Source: Prevotellaceae bacterium
Lineage (GTDB): Bacteria; Bacteroidota; Bacteroidia; Bacteroidales; UBA932
DNA length: 5,406 nucleotides
Assembly (NCBI GenBank): GCA_031258755.1
Contig: JAIRMK010000118.1
Location: forward strand, 1-5,406
Reading direction: 5' to 3'
Of the stretch, positions 1 through 5,086 are shown one piece after another; within the stretch, counting starts at the first letter, position 1; each line of letters begins with the position of its first letter. Under the pieces are notes generated by a model. The model saw only the letters and a list, made by a program, of their open reading frames with translations, ran no database searches and was not told the DNA's origin. The position numbers and the translations under genes are program-made.

Positions 1-1
1 C

Positions 2-9
2 TATCTTTG
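2..9 (+). promoter_or_regulatory. Bacteroidota-type -7 box for the rpsL operon
   Basis: TATCTTTG matches the Bacteroidota sigma-ABfr -7 consensus TAnnTTTG exactly. It lies 53 nt before the rpsL start, so transcription would begin a few bases further on and leave an A/T-rich leader of roughly 45-50 nt. The matching -33 TTTG element would fall outside the window, so only half of the promoter can be seen. The same octamer recurs before the PIN gene and before higB. Confidence 0.6.
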
Positions 10-62
10 CATCCCGCTTTGTGTAGCGTAAATAATGTAATATAAAAGATTAATAATAAATT

Positions 63-443
63 ATGCCAACAATTCAACAACTTGTTCGTAAAGGCCGCGA
101 AGAAATCGTGGAAAAGAGCAAATCACGCGCTTTGGATGCCTGTCCGCAGCGCCGCGGTGTATGTGTGCGTGTCTATACGACCACCCCTAAAAAGCCTAAT
201 TCGGCTATGCGCAAAGTAGCCCGTGTGCGCCTCACCAACCTTAAAGAGGTGAATGCGTATATTCCGGGTGAAGGACATAATCTTCAGGAACACTCCATTG
301 TGCTCGTGCGCGGCGGCCGGGTAAAGGATTTGCCGGGTGTGCGTTATCACATTTTGCGCGGTGCGCTTGACACCTCAGGGGTTGAAGGCCGCAAGCAAAG
401 CCGTTCGCTGTATGGCGCCAAACGTCCGAAAGCAGGAAAATAA
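63..443 (+). CDS. rpsL: 30S ribosomal protein S12
   Basis: The 126-residue product is ribosomal protein S12 (uS12), which lies at the decoding centre of the small subunit and helps control tRNA selection accuracy. The sequence is S12 from end to end: PTIQQLVRKGR at the N-terminus, the TTTPKKPNSAMRKVARVRL loop (residues 39-57), PGEGHNLQEHS (68-78) and GGRVKDLPGVRYH (84-96). Lys43 and Lys88, where streptomycin-resistance substitutions usually arise, are both wild type. Asp89, the residue methylthiolated in some bacteria, is present. The length is normal for the family (E. coli 124 residues). The ATG at 63 gives the canonical N-terminus and has only an A/T-rich leader with no Shine-Dalgarno sequence, as is usual in this phylum. 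It is the first gene of rpsL-rpsG-fusA-rpsJ, and a 31-nt A/T-rich gap separates it from rpsG. Confidence 0.98.
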   Translation: MPTIQQLVRKGREEIVEKSKSRALDACPQRRGVCVRVYTTTPKKPNSAMRKVARVRLTNLKEVNAYIPGEGHNLQEHSIVLVRGGRVKDLPGVRYHILRGALDTSGVEGRKQSRSLYGAKRPKAGK

Positions 444-474
444 TGCAAATAAATTTAAATAGATATATTAACAA

Positions 475-951
475 ATGAGAAAAACAAAGCCTAAAAAGAG
501 GATTCTACTTCCCGATCCCAAGTACGCTGATGTGCTTGTTACACAGTTTGTGAACAACCTGATGTTAGAGGGGAAGAAGAGTATTGCCTACGGCATTTTT
601 TATGATGCCATTAATTTAGTGGGCGAGAAGGTGAAAGATTCTGACAAGGCTCCTCTCGAAGTTTGGAAAAAAGCGCTTGAAAACGTTACGCCGCAGCTGG
701 AAGTGAAAAGCCGCCGCGTGGGAGGCGCCAATTTCCAAGTTCCTACCGAGGTGCGCCCCGAACGGAAAATTTCATTGAGCATGAAAAACATGATAGCTTT
801 CGCCCGGAAGCGTAGCGGCCGTTCAATGGCCGAGAAACTGAGCGCCGAAATCCTGGCGGCATACAATGAAGAAGGTGGTGCATTCAAACGGAAAGAGGAA
901 ATGCACAGAATGGCCGAAGCCAACAAGGCTTTTGCACACTTTAGGTTTTAG
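475..951 (+). CDS. rpsG: 30S ribosomal protein S7
   Basis: The 158-residue product is ribosomal protein S7 (uS7), a primary 16S rRNA-binding protein that starts assembly of the 30S head and lines the E site. Hallmarks visible are the N-terminal basic stretch RKTKPKKR, the family signature around NNLMLEGKKSIAYGIFYDA (residues 28-46), RRVGGANFQVPTEVRPERK (80-98) and the C-terminal HRMAEANKAFAHFRF. Length is normal. The leader is A/T rich with no Shine-Dalgarno sequence, so translation probably depends on an unstructured A-rich start region. The stop codon TAG (949-951) is built into the Shine-Dalgarno sequence of fusA, which suggests termination here is coupled to initiation there. In E. coli S7 represses its own operon by binding the rpsL-rpsG junction; the 31-nt junction here is short and A/T rich, and no equivalent structure is evident. 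Confidence 0.98.
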   Translation: MRKTKPKKRILLPDPKYADVLVTQFVNNLMLEGKKSIAYGIFYDAINLVGEKVKDSDKAPLEVWKKALENVTPQLEVKSRRVGGANFQVPTEVRPERKISLSMKNMIAFARKRSGRSMAEKLSAEILAAYNEEGGAFKRKEEMHRMAEANKAFAHFRF

Positions 952-955
952 GAGG
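950..955 (+). promoter_or_regulatory. Strong Shine-Dalgarno sequence of fusA, overlapping the rpsG stop
   Basis: AGGAGG is followed by a 5-nt spacer (AATAC) and then the fusA ATG. The first two bases belong to the rpsG stop codon TAG. None of the other genes in the window has a comparable ribosome binding site: rpsL, rpsG and higB have A/T-rich leaders, and the CAGG before rpsJ lies only one base from the ATG. The site fixes the fusA start. Confidence 0.85.
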
Positions 956-960
956 AATAC

Positions 961-3081
961 ATGGCGAGAGACTTAAAATATACCCGAAATATCGGTATTA
1001 TGGCGCATATCGACGCAGGCAAAACAACGACGTCGGAGCGCATTTTGTATTACACCGGAAAGACACACAAAATCGGCGAAGTGCACGAAGGCGCCGCCAC
1101 GATGGACTGGATGGTGCAGGAGCAGGAACGTGGGATTACCATCACTTCTGCGGCTACTACCGCCTTTTGGAATTACAGGGGACAAACTTATCAAATTAAT
1201 CTTATCGACACACCGGGGCACGTTGATTTTACGGTGGAGGTAGAACGTTCACTGCGCGTGCTCGACGGCACGGTGGCCACATTCTGCGCCGTAGGCCGTG
1301 TGCAGCCGCAATCGGAAACCGTGTGGCGGCAAGCCGACAAATACCGCGTGCCGAAACTGGCATACGTCAATAAAATGGACCGCGTGGGCGCCGATTTCCT
1401 CGCCGTGATTGAAGAGATGAAAGAAAAGCTGGGCGCCAAGGCCCTGCCTATTTGTTTGCCCATCGGTGCGGAAGAAAAGTTTGAGGGAATTATAGATTTG
1501 ATTGCCAACAAAGCCATTTATTTTGATGGCGAGAGTAAGGAGTTGGTGAACTATCAGGAGAAAGACATACCCGAAAATATGAAGGCCGAAGTGGCCGAAT
1601 GGCGCGGTAAATTGATAGAAGGCATCGCGGAATATAACGACACGTTGTTGGAGAAATTTTTCGACAATCCCGACGCCATCACGGAAGATGAGATTATTGA
1701 AACGTTGCGCAAAGCCACTATTGACATGGCGGTAGTGCCGGCATGTTGTGGCTCGTCGTTCAAAAATAAAGGCGTACAATTCCTGTTGGATGCGGTGATG
1801 CGCTATTTACCGTCGCCTTTGGATAAAGGGGAGGTACATGGAATAAATCCCGATACGGAAAAGGAAGAAGTGCGCAGGCCCGATATTAAAGAGCCCTTCT
1901 GCGGACTGGTGTTTAAAATTGCCACCGATCCGTTTGTGGGACGGCTGGCTTTCGTTCGCGCCTATTCGGGAAAGTTGGATGCGGGCACTTACGTGTACAA
2001 CACGCGATCGGACAAGAAAGAGCGCGTGGCGCGTCTCTACCAGATGCACTCCAACAAACAAAACCCGATTGAATTTGTGGAAGCCGGCGATATCTGCGCA
2101 GCCGTGGGATTTAAAGACCTGCGCACCGGCGATACGATATGTGACGAAAAGCACATCATTACATTAGAGTCTATGTCGTTCCCCGATCCGGTGATTGGCC
2201 TGGCGGTGGAACCGAAAACACAAAAAGACCTCGACAAACTGGGCATTGCGTTAGGAAAACTTTCGGAAGAAGATCCTACCTTTACCGTGCGCGGCGACCA
2301 TGAAACCGGTCAAACGGTGATTAGTGGTATGGGCGAGTTGCACCTGGAGATTATTGTAGATCGTCTTCGTCGTGAATTTGGCGTGGAAATTAACCAGGGT
2401 GCGCCGCAGGTGAACTACAAGGAAGCTATTCGCGGCACGGTAAATCACCGCGAGGTGTTTAAGAAACAAACAGGCGGTCGCGGTAAGTTCGCCGACATTA
2501 TTGTGGAGATTTCGCCGGCCGACGAAGGCGTCACCGGATTGCAATTTGTGGACGAAGTGAAGGGCGGGAATATTCCGCGGGAATATATTCCTTCGGTGGA
2601 AAAAGGCTTCAAGGCGGCTATGGCAAATGGCGTACTGGCCGGGTTTGAAGTGCCCTCCATGAAAGTGGTGCTGAAAGACGGATCGTTCCACCCGGTGGAC
2701 TCCGACTCGTTGTCGTTCGAAATATGCGCCCGAGCGGCTTTCCGTCATGCGTTGCCGAAAGCGCATCCGATTTTGATGGAGCCCATCATGTCGCTGGAAG
2801 TCGTGACGCCCGAAGAATATATGGGCGACGTGATTGGCGACCTGAACAAACGCCGCGGACAAATTACGAACATGGATTCAAAAGGCAATGCGCGGATCGT
2901 AAAAGCCAAAGTGCCGCTTTCGGAACAATTCGGTTACGTGACGGTGTTGCGTACCCTGTCGTCGGGACGCGCCACCAGCACAATGGAATTTTCGCATTAT
3001 GCCGAACTTCCGGCCAACCTCGCCAAAGAAGTCATAGAAAAGGCCGGCGGGAAGAAGAAAGACGAAGAACTGGATGAATAA
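961..3081 (+). CDS. fusA: Translation elongation factor G
   Basis: The 706-residue product is EF-G, the GTPase that drives tRNA-mRNA translocation and, with ribosome recycling factor, splits ribosomes after termination. The G domain shows the P-loop AHIDAGKT (residues 15-22), switch I ERGITITSA (56-64), DTPGHVDF (83-90), NKMD (137-140) and G5-like GSSFKNKG (264-271). Domain II starts near residue 311. Domain IV begins near VNYKEAI (484) and carries the tip loop SFHPVDSDS with His577. Domain V starts near LMEPIM (605). Length is normal. The C-terminus ends in a Lys-rich then acidic tail (GGKKKDEELDE). One oddity is Arg113 in VGRVQPQSE, where EF-G proteins almost always have Gly. The stop TAA is followed at once by an in-frame TAG. 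The start is supported by the Shine-Dalgarno sequence 5 nt upstream. All elements look functional, so this should be the main translocase. Confidence 0.98.
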   Translation: MARDLKYTRNIGIMAHIDAGKTTTSERILYYTGKTHKIGEVHEGAATMDWMVQEQERGITITSAATTAFWNYRGQTYQINLIDTPGHVDFTVEVERSLRVLDGTVATFCAVGRVQPQSETVWRQADKYRVPKLAYVNKMDRVGADFLAVIEEMKEKLGAKALPICLPIGAEEKFEGIIDLIANKAIYFDGESKELVNYQEKDIPENMKAEVAEWRGKLIEGIAEYNDTLLEKFFDNPDAITEDEIIETLRKATIDMAVVPACCGSSFKNKGVQFLLDAVMRYLPSPLDKGEVHGINPDTEKEEVRRPDIKEPFCGLVFKIATDPFVGRLAFVRAYSGKLDAGTYVYNTRSDKKERVARLYQMHSNKQNPIEFVEAGDICAAVGFKDLRTGDTICDEKHIITLESMSFPDPVIGLAVEPKTQKDLDKLGIALGKLSEEDPTFTVRGDHETGQTVISGMGELHLEIIVDRLRREFGVEINQGAPQVNYKEAIRGTVNHREVFKKQTGGRGKFADIIVEISPADEGVTGLQFVDEVKGGNIPREYIPSVEKGFKAAMANGVLAGFEVPSMKVVLKDGSFHPVDSDSLSFEICARAAFRHALPKAHPILMEPIMSLEVVTPEEYMGDVIGDLNKRRGQITNMDSKGNARIVKAKVPLSEQFGYVTVLRTLSSGRATSTMEFSHYAELPANLAKEVIEKAGGKKKDEELDE

Positions 3082-3090
3082 TAGAGATAC

Positions 3091-3136
3091 GAATTACACG
3101 AATAATTATGAATTTATCGAATTAACCGAATAACAG
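3091..3136 (+). repeat. GAAT-phased short tandem array before rpsJ
   Basis: Five consecutive units each begin with GAAT: GAATTACAC, GAATAATTAT, GAATTTATC, GAATTAACC and GAATAACAG, with lengths 9, 10, 9, 9 and 9. Together they fill almost the whole 57-nt gap between the fusA stop and the rpsJ ATG, and the last unit ends two bases before the ATG. The units are imperfect, so this may be a decayed microsatellite-like repeat. It may instead be an unstructured A/U-rich leader that helps initiation without a Shine-Dalgarno sequence. No hairpin is evident. Confidence 0.6.
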
Positions 3137-3138
3137 GT

Positions 3139-3444
3139 ATGAGTCAAAAAATCAGAATTAAATTGAAATCATACGATCACATGCTGGTTGATAAATCGGC
3201 CGACAAGATTGTAAAAACAGTGAAATCTACGGGCGCCGTGGTGAGTGGGCCTATTCCGCTTCCTACCGACAAGAAAATTTTCACGGTGAACCGTGCTACT
3301 TTCGTGAACAAAAAAGCACGCGAACAGTTTGAACTGAATTCATTTTGCCGGTTGCTCGACATTTACAGCTCAACCCCTAAAACGGTTGACGCCCTGATGA
3401 AATTAGAGCTGCCCAGCGGGGTGGAAGTAGAAATCAAGGTTTAG
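3139..3444 (+). CDS. rpsJ: 30S ribosomal protein S10
   Basis: The 101-residue product is ribosomal protein S10 (uS10, NusE), a 30S head protein that also works with NusB in transcription antitermination. The whole chain matches: SQKIRIKLKSYDHMLVDKSADKIV at the N-terminus, the long ribosome-binding loop GPIPLPTDKKIFTVNRATFVNKKAREQFE (about residues 37-65), and TPKTVDALMKLELPSGVEVEIKV at the end. Length is normal (E. coli 103). It follows fusA after the 57-nt GAAT-phased spacer and has no usable Shine-Dalgarno sequence. It is the last gene of the operon here: its stop TAG (3442-3444) overlaps the stop codon of the convergent deaminase gene. In Bacteroidales rpsJ is normally followed at once by rplC and the rest of the S10 operon, so the downstream context is unusual. 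Confidence 0.98.
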   Translation: MSQKIRIKLKSYDHMLVDKSADKIVKTVKSTGAVVSGPIPLPTDKKIFTVNRATFVNKKAREQFELNSFCRLLDIYSSTPKTVDALMKLELPSGVEVEIKV

Positions 3445-3923
3445 TAGGGAATTTTCGTTATACTTTTCTTCCATTGTTCAAAGGGAAGTTTTCCTTTTTC
3501 AGGCAATAGTTGCATGATTTTCACACGGCGTGTGGCTACTGGCCGTTCCAATTCTTCATAAATAAACGAGTCGTCGAAGCCGGCATCCTGTGCGTCGTAG
3601 CGGGAGCCGGCGTAGTATATCCGGTCGATGCGTGCCCAGTAGATGGCCGAAAGGCACATGGGGCAAGGCTCACAACTGGCGTACAGGGTGCAGCCCGACA
3701 GGTCGAACGTGTGCAGTTTCCGGCAGGCTAACCGGATAGCGTTCACTTCGGCGTGTGCCGTAGGGTCGTTGGTGGTGGTCACCGTGTTGGCGGCTTCGGC
3801 AATAATTTGGCCGTCTTTCACAATCAGGGCGCCGAAAGGACCGCCGCCGGCACTGTCAATATTCTCTTCCGCCACGCGAATGGCTTCTTTGAGATAGTCT
3901 TCCACAGTCATACTCGTAGTCAT
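3441..3923 (-). CDS. guaD: Guanine deaminase (cytidine deaminase superfamily)
   Basis: The 160-residue product fits the small zinc-dependent guanine deaminases, which hydrolyse guanine to xanthine and ammonia in purine salvage and catabolism. The zinc and catalytic motifs are clear: HAE (His57, Glu59) and SCEPCPMC (Cys87, Cys90). Features specific to the Bacillus subtilis GuaD type are GGPFGALIVKDG (27-38), NDPTAHAEV (52-60), AIYWAR (93-98), GFDDSFIY with Asp118 (115-122), and an extreme C-terminal Tyr160. In the B. subtilis enzyme the C-terminal segment is swapped between subunits, and its Tyr and the equivalent Asp lie at the active site. TadA tRNA adenosine deaminase is less likely because it lacks this C-terminal region. 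The Met at 3911 is an alternative start that gives exactly the B. subtilis length of 156. The gene lies 18 nt after the small PIN-partner gene and may share its transcript. It overlaps rpsJ convergently by 4 nt. Confidence 0.88.
   Translation of the reverse strand: MTTSMTVEDYLKEAIRVAEENIDSAGGGPFGALIVKDGQIIAEAANTVTTTNDPTAHAEVNAIRLACRKLHTFDLSGCTLYASCEPCPMCLSAIYWARIDRIYYAGSRYDAQDAGFDDSFIYEELERPVATRRVKIMQLLPEKGKLPFEQWKKSITKIPY
3480..3499 (+). terminator. Weak hairpin plus T-run, possible terminator after rpsJ
   Basis: AAAGGGA (3480-3486) can pair with TTTCCTTT-side bases 3491-3497, with one G-U pair and a 4-nt loop, followed by further T residues to 3499. It begins 36 nt past the rpsJ stop, inside the 3' part of the deaminase gene, and points in the direction that would end the rpsJ transcript. 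The stem has only two G-C pairs, so it may be chance. No better candidate is seen at this convergent junction. Confidence 0.2.
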
Positions 3924-3941
3924 ATATTTTCCGTAAAATTT

Positions 3942-4184
3942 TTATGGATTTAAATTAACGCTCATCTTTGCGGACGGACTGGGGGAAGGATTTTCTTTGC
4001 AATACTTGTCCGCTGCCGCACTGAGCTCGGCGACACCCATGCCTCCGAATAAATTATTCTTACGCCATTCCGTATAATCAAACGGTTGGCTGAGCAAGGT
4101 ATAAATAAATTGTTCGGCTTCCAGTAAGCCTAATTCATTGGTAAGGCATTTCATGCCTTTGTCTAATAACACGGCACTATTCAT
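3942..4184 (-). CDS. Small helical partner of the PIN protein, putative antitoxin
   Basis: The 80-residue protein is predicted antitoxin by position. Its start overlaps the end of the PIN gene by 8 nt, so the two are probably translationally coupled. The recognisable core is GMKCLTNELGLLEAEQFIYTLL (residues 10-31), then QPFDYTEWRKNNLFGGM (33-49) and VAELSAAADKYCKENP (51-66). From memory, similar small proteins sit next to PIN-domain genes in other bacteria, but I know of no experimentally assigned function. It looks mainly helical. No ribbon-helix-helix, AbrB, Phd or helix-turn-helix motif is evident, so how it would bind DNA, if it does, is unclear. The tail PSPSPSAKMSVNLNP looks low-complexity and disordered; such tails often thread into toxin active sites in VapB-type antitoxins, but that is inference here. 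The deaminase gene follows after 18 nt. Confidence 0.7.
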   Translation of the reverse strand: MNSAVLLDKGMKCLTNELGLLEAEQFIYTLLSQPFDYTEWRKNNLFGGMGVAELSAAADKYCKENPSPSPSAKMSVNLNP

Positions 4185-4620
4185 AATAATTAAAATAATG
4201 GTTTAAAAACGTTATTGGATTGCAAATAACAATACGGTTATCGCGATATTTCAGCATACGGCTATCCACCGTTATACAATAGTTGCAGCCGGCAGCAATA
4301 GCACAAGCCAAATGTAATGCGTCGTTTGTTTTAATACCTGTTTGGGCTATGCTTTCTGCAAGAGCAACAATCTCGTTTGATGCATCGACAAACACTGTGC
4401 TTAAAACTTCCCATTGTGCTATGGCATTCTTTTTCGCTACGAAAAGGTTTTTGCTGTTTTCAAATTTCAATATGTACGACCATACCAATTCGATTTCTTT
4501 ACAAAGCACTAACCCCTGAATAAACAATTTTGCCTGTGCTTCAAACCGTATTTTAGGACTGGATTGGTCGTCGTAGGGACGGTTAAAGCAACAATTATCC
4601 ATATATATTCGTTGTTTCAT
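4177..4620 (-). CDS. PIN-domain RNase-like protein, putative VapC-type toxin
   Basis: The 147-residue product has the layout of a PIN domain, a metal-dependent endoribonuclease fold typical of VapC toxins. Four acidic residues are spaced as expected for the active site: Asp8 in IYMDNCCFNRP, Glu54 in YILKFEN, Asp100 in KTNDALHLACAIAAG, and Asp119 in ITVDSRM. The C-terminal part ends in ICNPITFLNHYF. The ATG at 4620 is preferred because the longer TTG start at 4638 lies within the TATCTTTG promoter box and would precede the likely transcription start. The gene order is PIN first and partner second, the reverse of canonical vapBC, with an 8-nt overlap. Local base composition is A/T richer than the ribosomal operon, which fits an accessory module. 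RNA target and toxicity cannot be inferred. An RNase acting outside a toxin-antitoxin pair is possible. Confidence 0.8.
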   Translation of the reverse strand: MKQRIYMDNCCFNRPYDDQSSPKIRFEAQAKLFIQGLVLCKEIELVWSYILKFENSKNLFVAKKNAIAQWEVLSTVFVDASNEIVALAESIAQTGIKTNDALHLACAIAAGCNYCITVDSRMLKYRDNRIVICNPITFLNHYFNYYE

Positions 4621-4635
4621 TGCCTTTGTTTTCCG

Positions 4636-4643
4636 CAAAGATA
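4636..4643 (-). promoter_or_regulatory. -7 box for the PIN/partner/deaminase genes
   Basis: Read on the minus strand, TATCTTTG is an exact TAnnTTTG match 15 nt upstream of the PIN ATG, giving a very short leader. A good -33 TTTG at 19-21 nt is not visible; the nearest candidate is a TTAG about 17 nt upstream. No other convincing promoter is seen on this strand before the partner or deaminase genes, so this may serve all three. Confidence 0.55.
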
Positions 4644-4660
4644 CAAAAAATAGGTAAAAA

Positions 4661-4697
4661 CTAAGAGATAAGAGCTAAGAACAGTGTGACAGTGTGA
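4661..4697. repeat. Short tandem repeats in the divergent intergenic region
   Basis: Three 7-nt units CTAAGAG, ATAAGAG and CTAAGAA (4661-4681) are followed directly by two identical 8-nt units CAGTGTGA (4682-4689 and 4690-4697). They lie between the divergent PIN and higB promoters, upstream of both -7 boxes. They may be slippage products or protein binding sites. Confidence 0.6.
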
Positions 4698-4700
4698 AGA

Positions 4701-4719
4701 ATACACTTTTTTTGTGTAT
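4701..4719. promoter_or_regulatory. Inverted repeat over the higBA -33 box
   Basis: ATACAC (4701-4706) and GTGTAT (4714-4719) are perfect 6-nt inverted arms around a run of seven T. The right arm and the end of the T-run contain the -33 TTTG of the higBA promoter. It touches the palindrome at 4718-4734, so the pair may form a compound operator for HigA. Function is inferred from position. Confidence 0.4.
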
Positions 4720-4742
4720 GTTAAAAATTAACATTATCTTTG
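4711..4742 (+). promoter_or_regulatory. higBA promoter (-33 TTTG, -7 TATCTTTG)
   Basis: TTTG at 4711-4714 and TATCTTTG at 4735-4742 are separated by exactly 20 nt, matching the Bacteroidota consensus in both sequence and spacing. The -7 box ends 19 nt before the higB ATG, so the leader would be very short. This is the most complete promoter in the window. Confidence 0.75.
4718..4734. promoter_or_regulatory. Palindromic operator candidate in the higBA promoter spacer
   Basis: ATGTTAA (4718-4724) and TTAACAT (4728-4734) are perfect 7-nt inverted arms around AAA. The palindrome lies entirely inside the 20-nt spacer between the -33 and -7 boxes and abuts the -7 box, where a bound HigA dimer would block RNA polymerase. 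HigA antitoxins are known to repress their own operons through palindromes in the promoter. Binding here is inferred. Confidence 0.6.
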
Positions 4743-4761
4743 CCTTATCAAGCAATTTGAT

Positions 4762-5079
4762 ATGGATATTGTTTTTGAAAAAGAATACTTGTCGGAACTT
4801 TATTACAACGGAAAAACATCGGACAAAAAACACCGATTCCAACCGGGAATAATAAAGAGGTACAAACTTCGCATTGAAGCCCTCGAAAGCGCAGATAACG
4901 TCGAAGATTTATTCCAAATCAACGCCTTTCACTACGAAGTTTTGAAAGGCGACAAGAAAGGTGTTTCGTCCATTAGGGTAAATGAGCAGTATCGTATTGA
5001 GTTCACCACGCACAAAGTGGAAGCGGGAACGGTTGTAACCGTATGTAATATTTTAGAATTATCGAACCATTATAAATAA
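4762..5079 (+). CDS. higB: HigB-type mRNA interferase toxin (RelE/ParE superfamily)
   Basis: The 105-residue product is a HigB-family toxin, which in characterised members binds the ribosome and cuts mRNA during translation, slowing growth when freed from its antitoxin. Diagnostic parts are FHYEVLKGDKKGVSSIRVNEQYRIEF (residues 56-81) and the C-terminal CNILELSNHYK (95-105). Candidate catalytic or RNA-binding residues by family position are His57, Lys62, Arg72, Arg78, His103 and Tyr104. The N-terminal part (YNGKTSDKKHRFQPGIIKRYKLRIEAL, 15-41) matches a longer subfamily common in Bacteroidota; classic HigB is about 92 residues. The toxin-first order, with higA starting 7 nt after the higB stop, is canonical for higBA. 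No Shine-Dalgarno sequence precedes the ATG. It has its own promoter and operator candidates immediately upstream. Confidence 0.9.
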   Translation: MDIVFEKEYLSELYYNGKTSDKKHRFQPGIIKRYKLRIEALESADNVEDLFQINAFHYEVLKGDKKGVSSIRVNEQYRIEFTTHKVEAGTVVTVCNILELSNHYK

Positions 5080-5086
5080 AGACATT

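Noticed and set aside
63..443. Streptomycin-resistance allele in rpsL
   Set aside because: Lys43 and Lys88 are both wild type, and the surrounding loops match the consensus.
1249..1779. Long open frame of 176 codons on the - strand inside fusA
   Set aside because: It is a shadow of the highly conserved EF-G gene, with a composition typical of antisense frames and no recognisable domain.
2251..2862. 203-codon open frame on the - strand inside fusA
   Set aside because: Lies fully within domains III-V of EF-G, His/Arg/Phe rich as expected for an antisense shadow, and shows no family resemblance or start signals.
3134..3137. CAGG as a Shine-Dalgarno sequence for rpsJ
   Set aside because: Only one base separates it from the ATG, too close to pair with 16S rRNA for initiation there.
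3441..3923. TadA tRNA adenosine deaminase as the identity of the deaminase
   Set aside because: The GFDDSFIY segment, AIYWAR and C-terminal Tyr match the B. subtilis guanine deaminase type rather than TadA.
3926..3939. ATTTT-CCGT-AAAAT hairpin as a terminator between the partner and deaminase genes
   Set aside because: A 5-bp stem of A-T pairs only is too weak to call, and it says nothing firm about operon structure.
4621..4638. Longer N-terminus for the PIN protein from a TTG start at 4638
   Set aside because: The TTG is part of the TATCTTTG promoter box, so it would not be in the transcript, and the ATG at 4620 gives the usual PIN start just before the first catalytic Asp.
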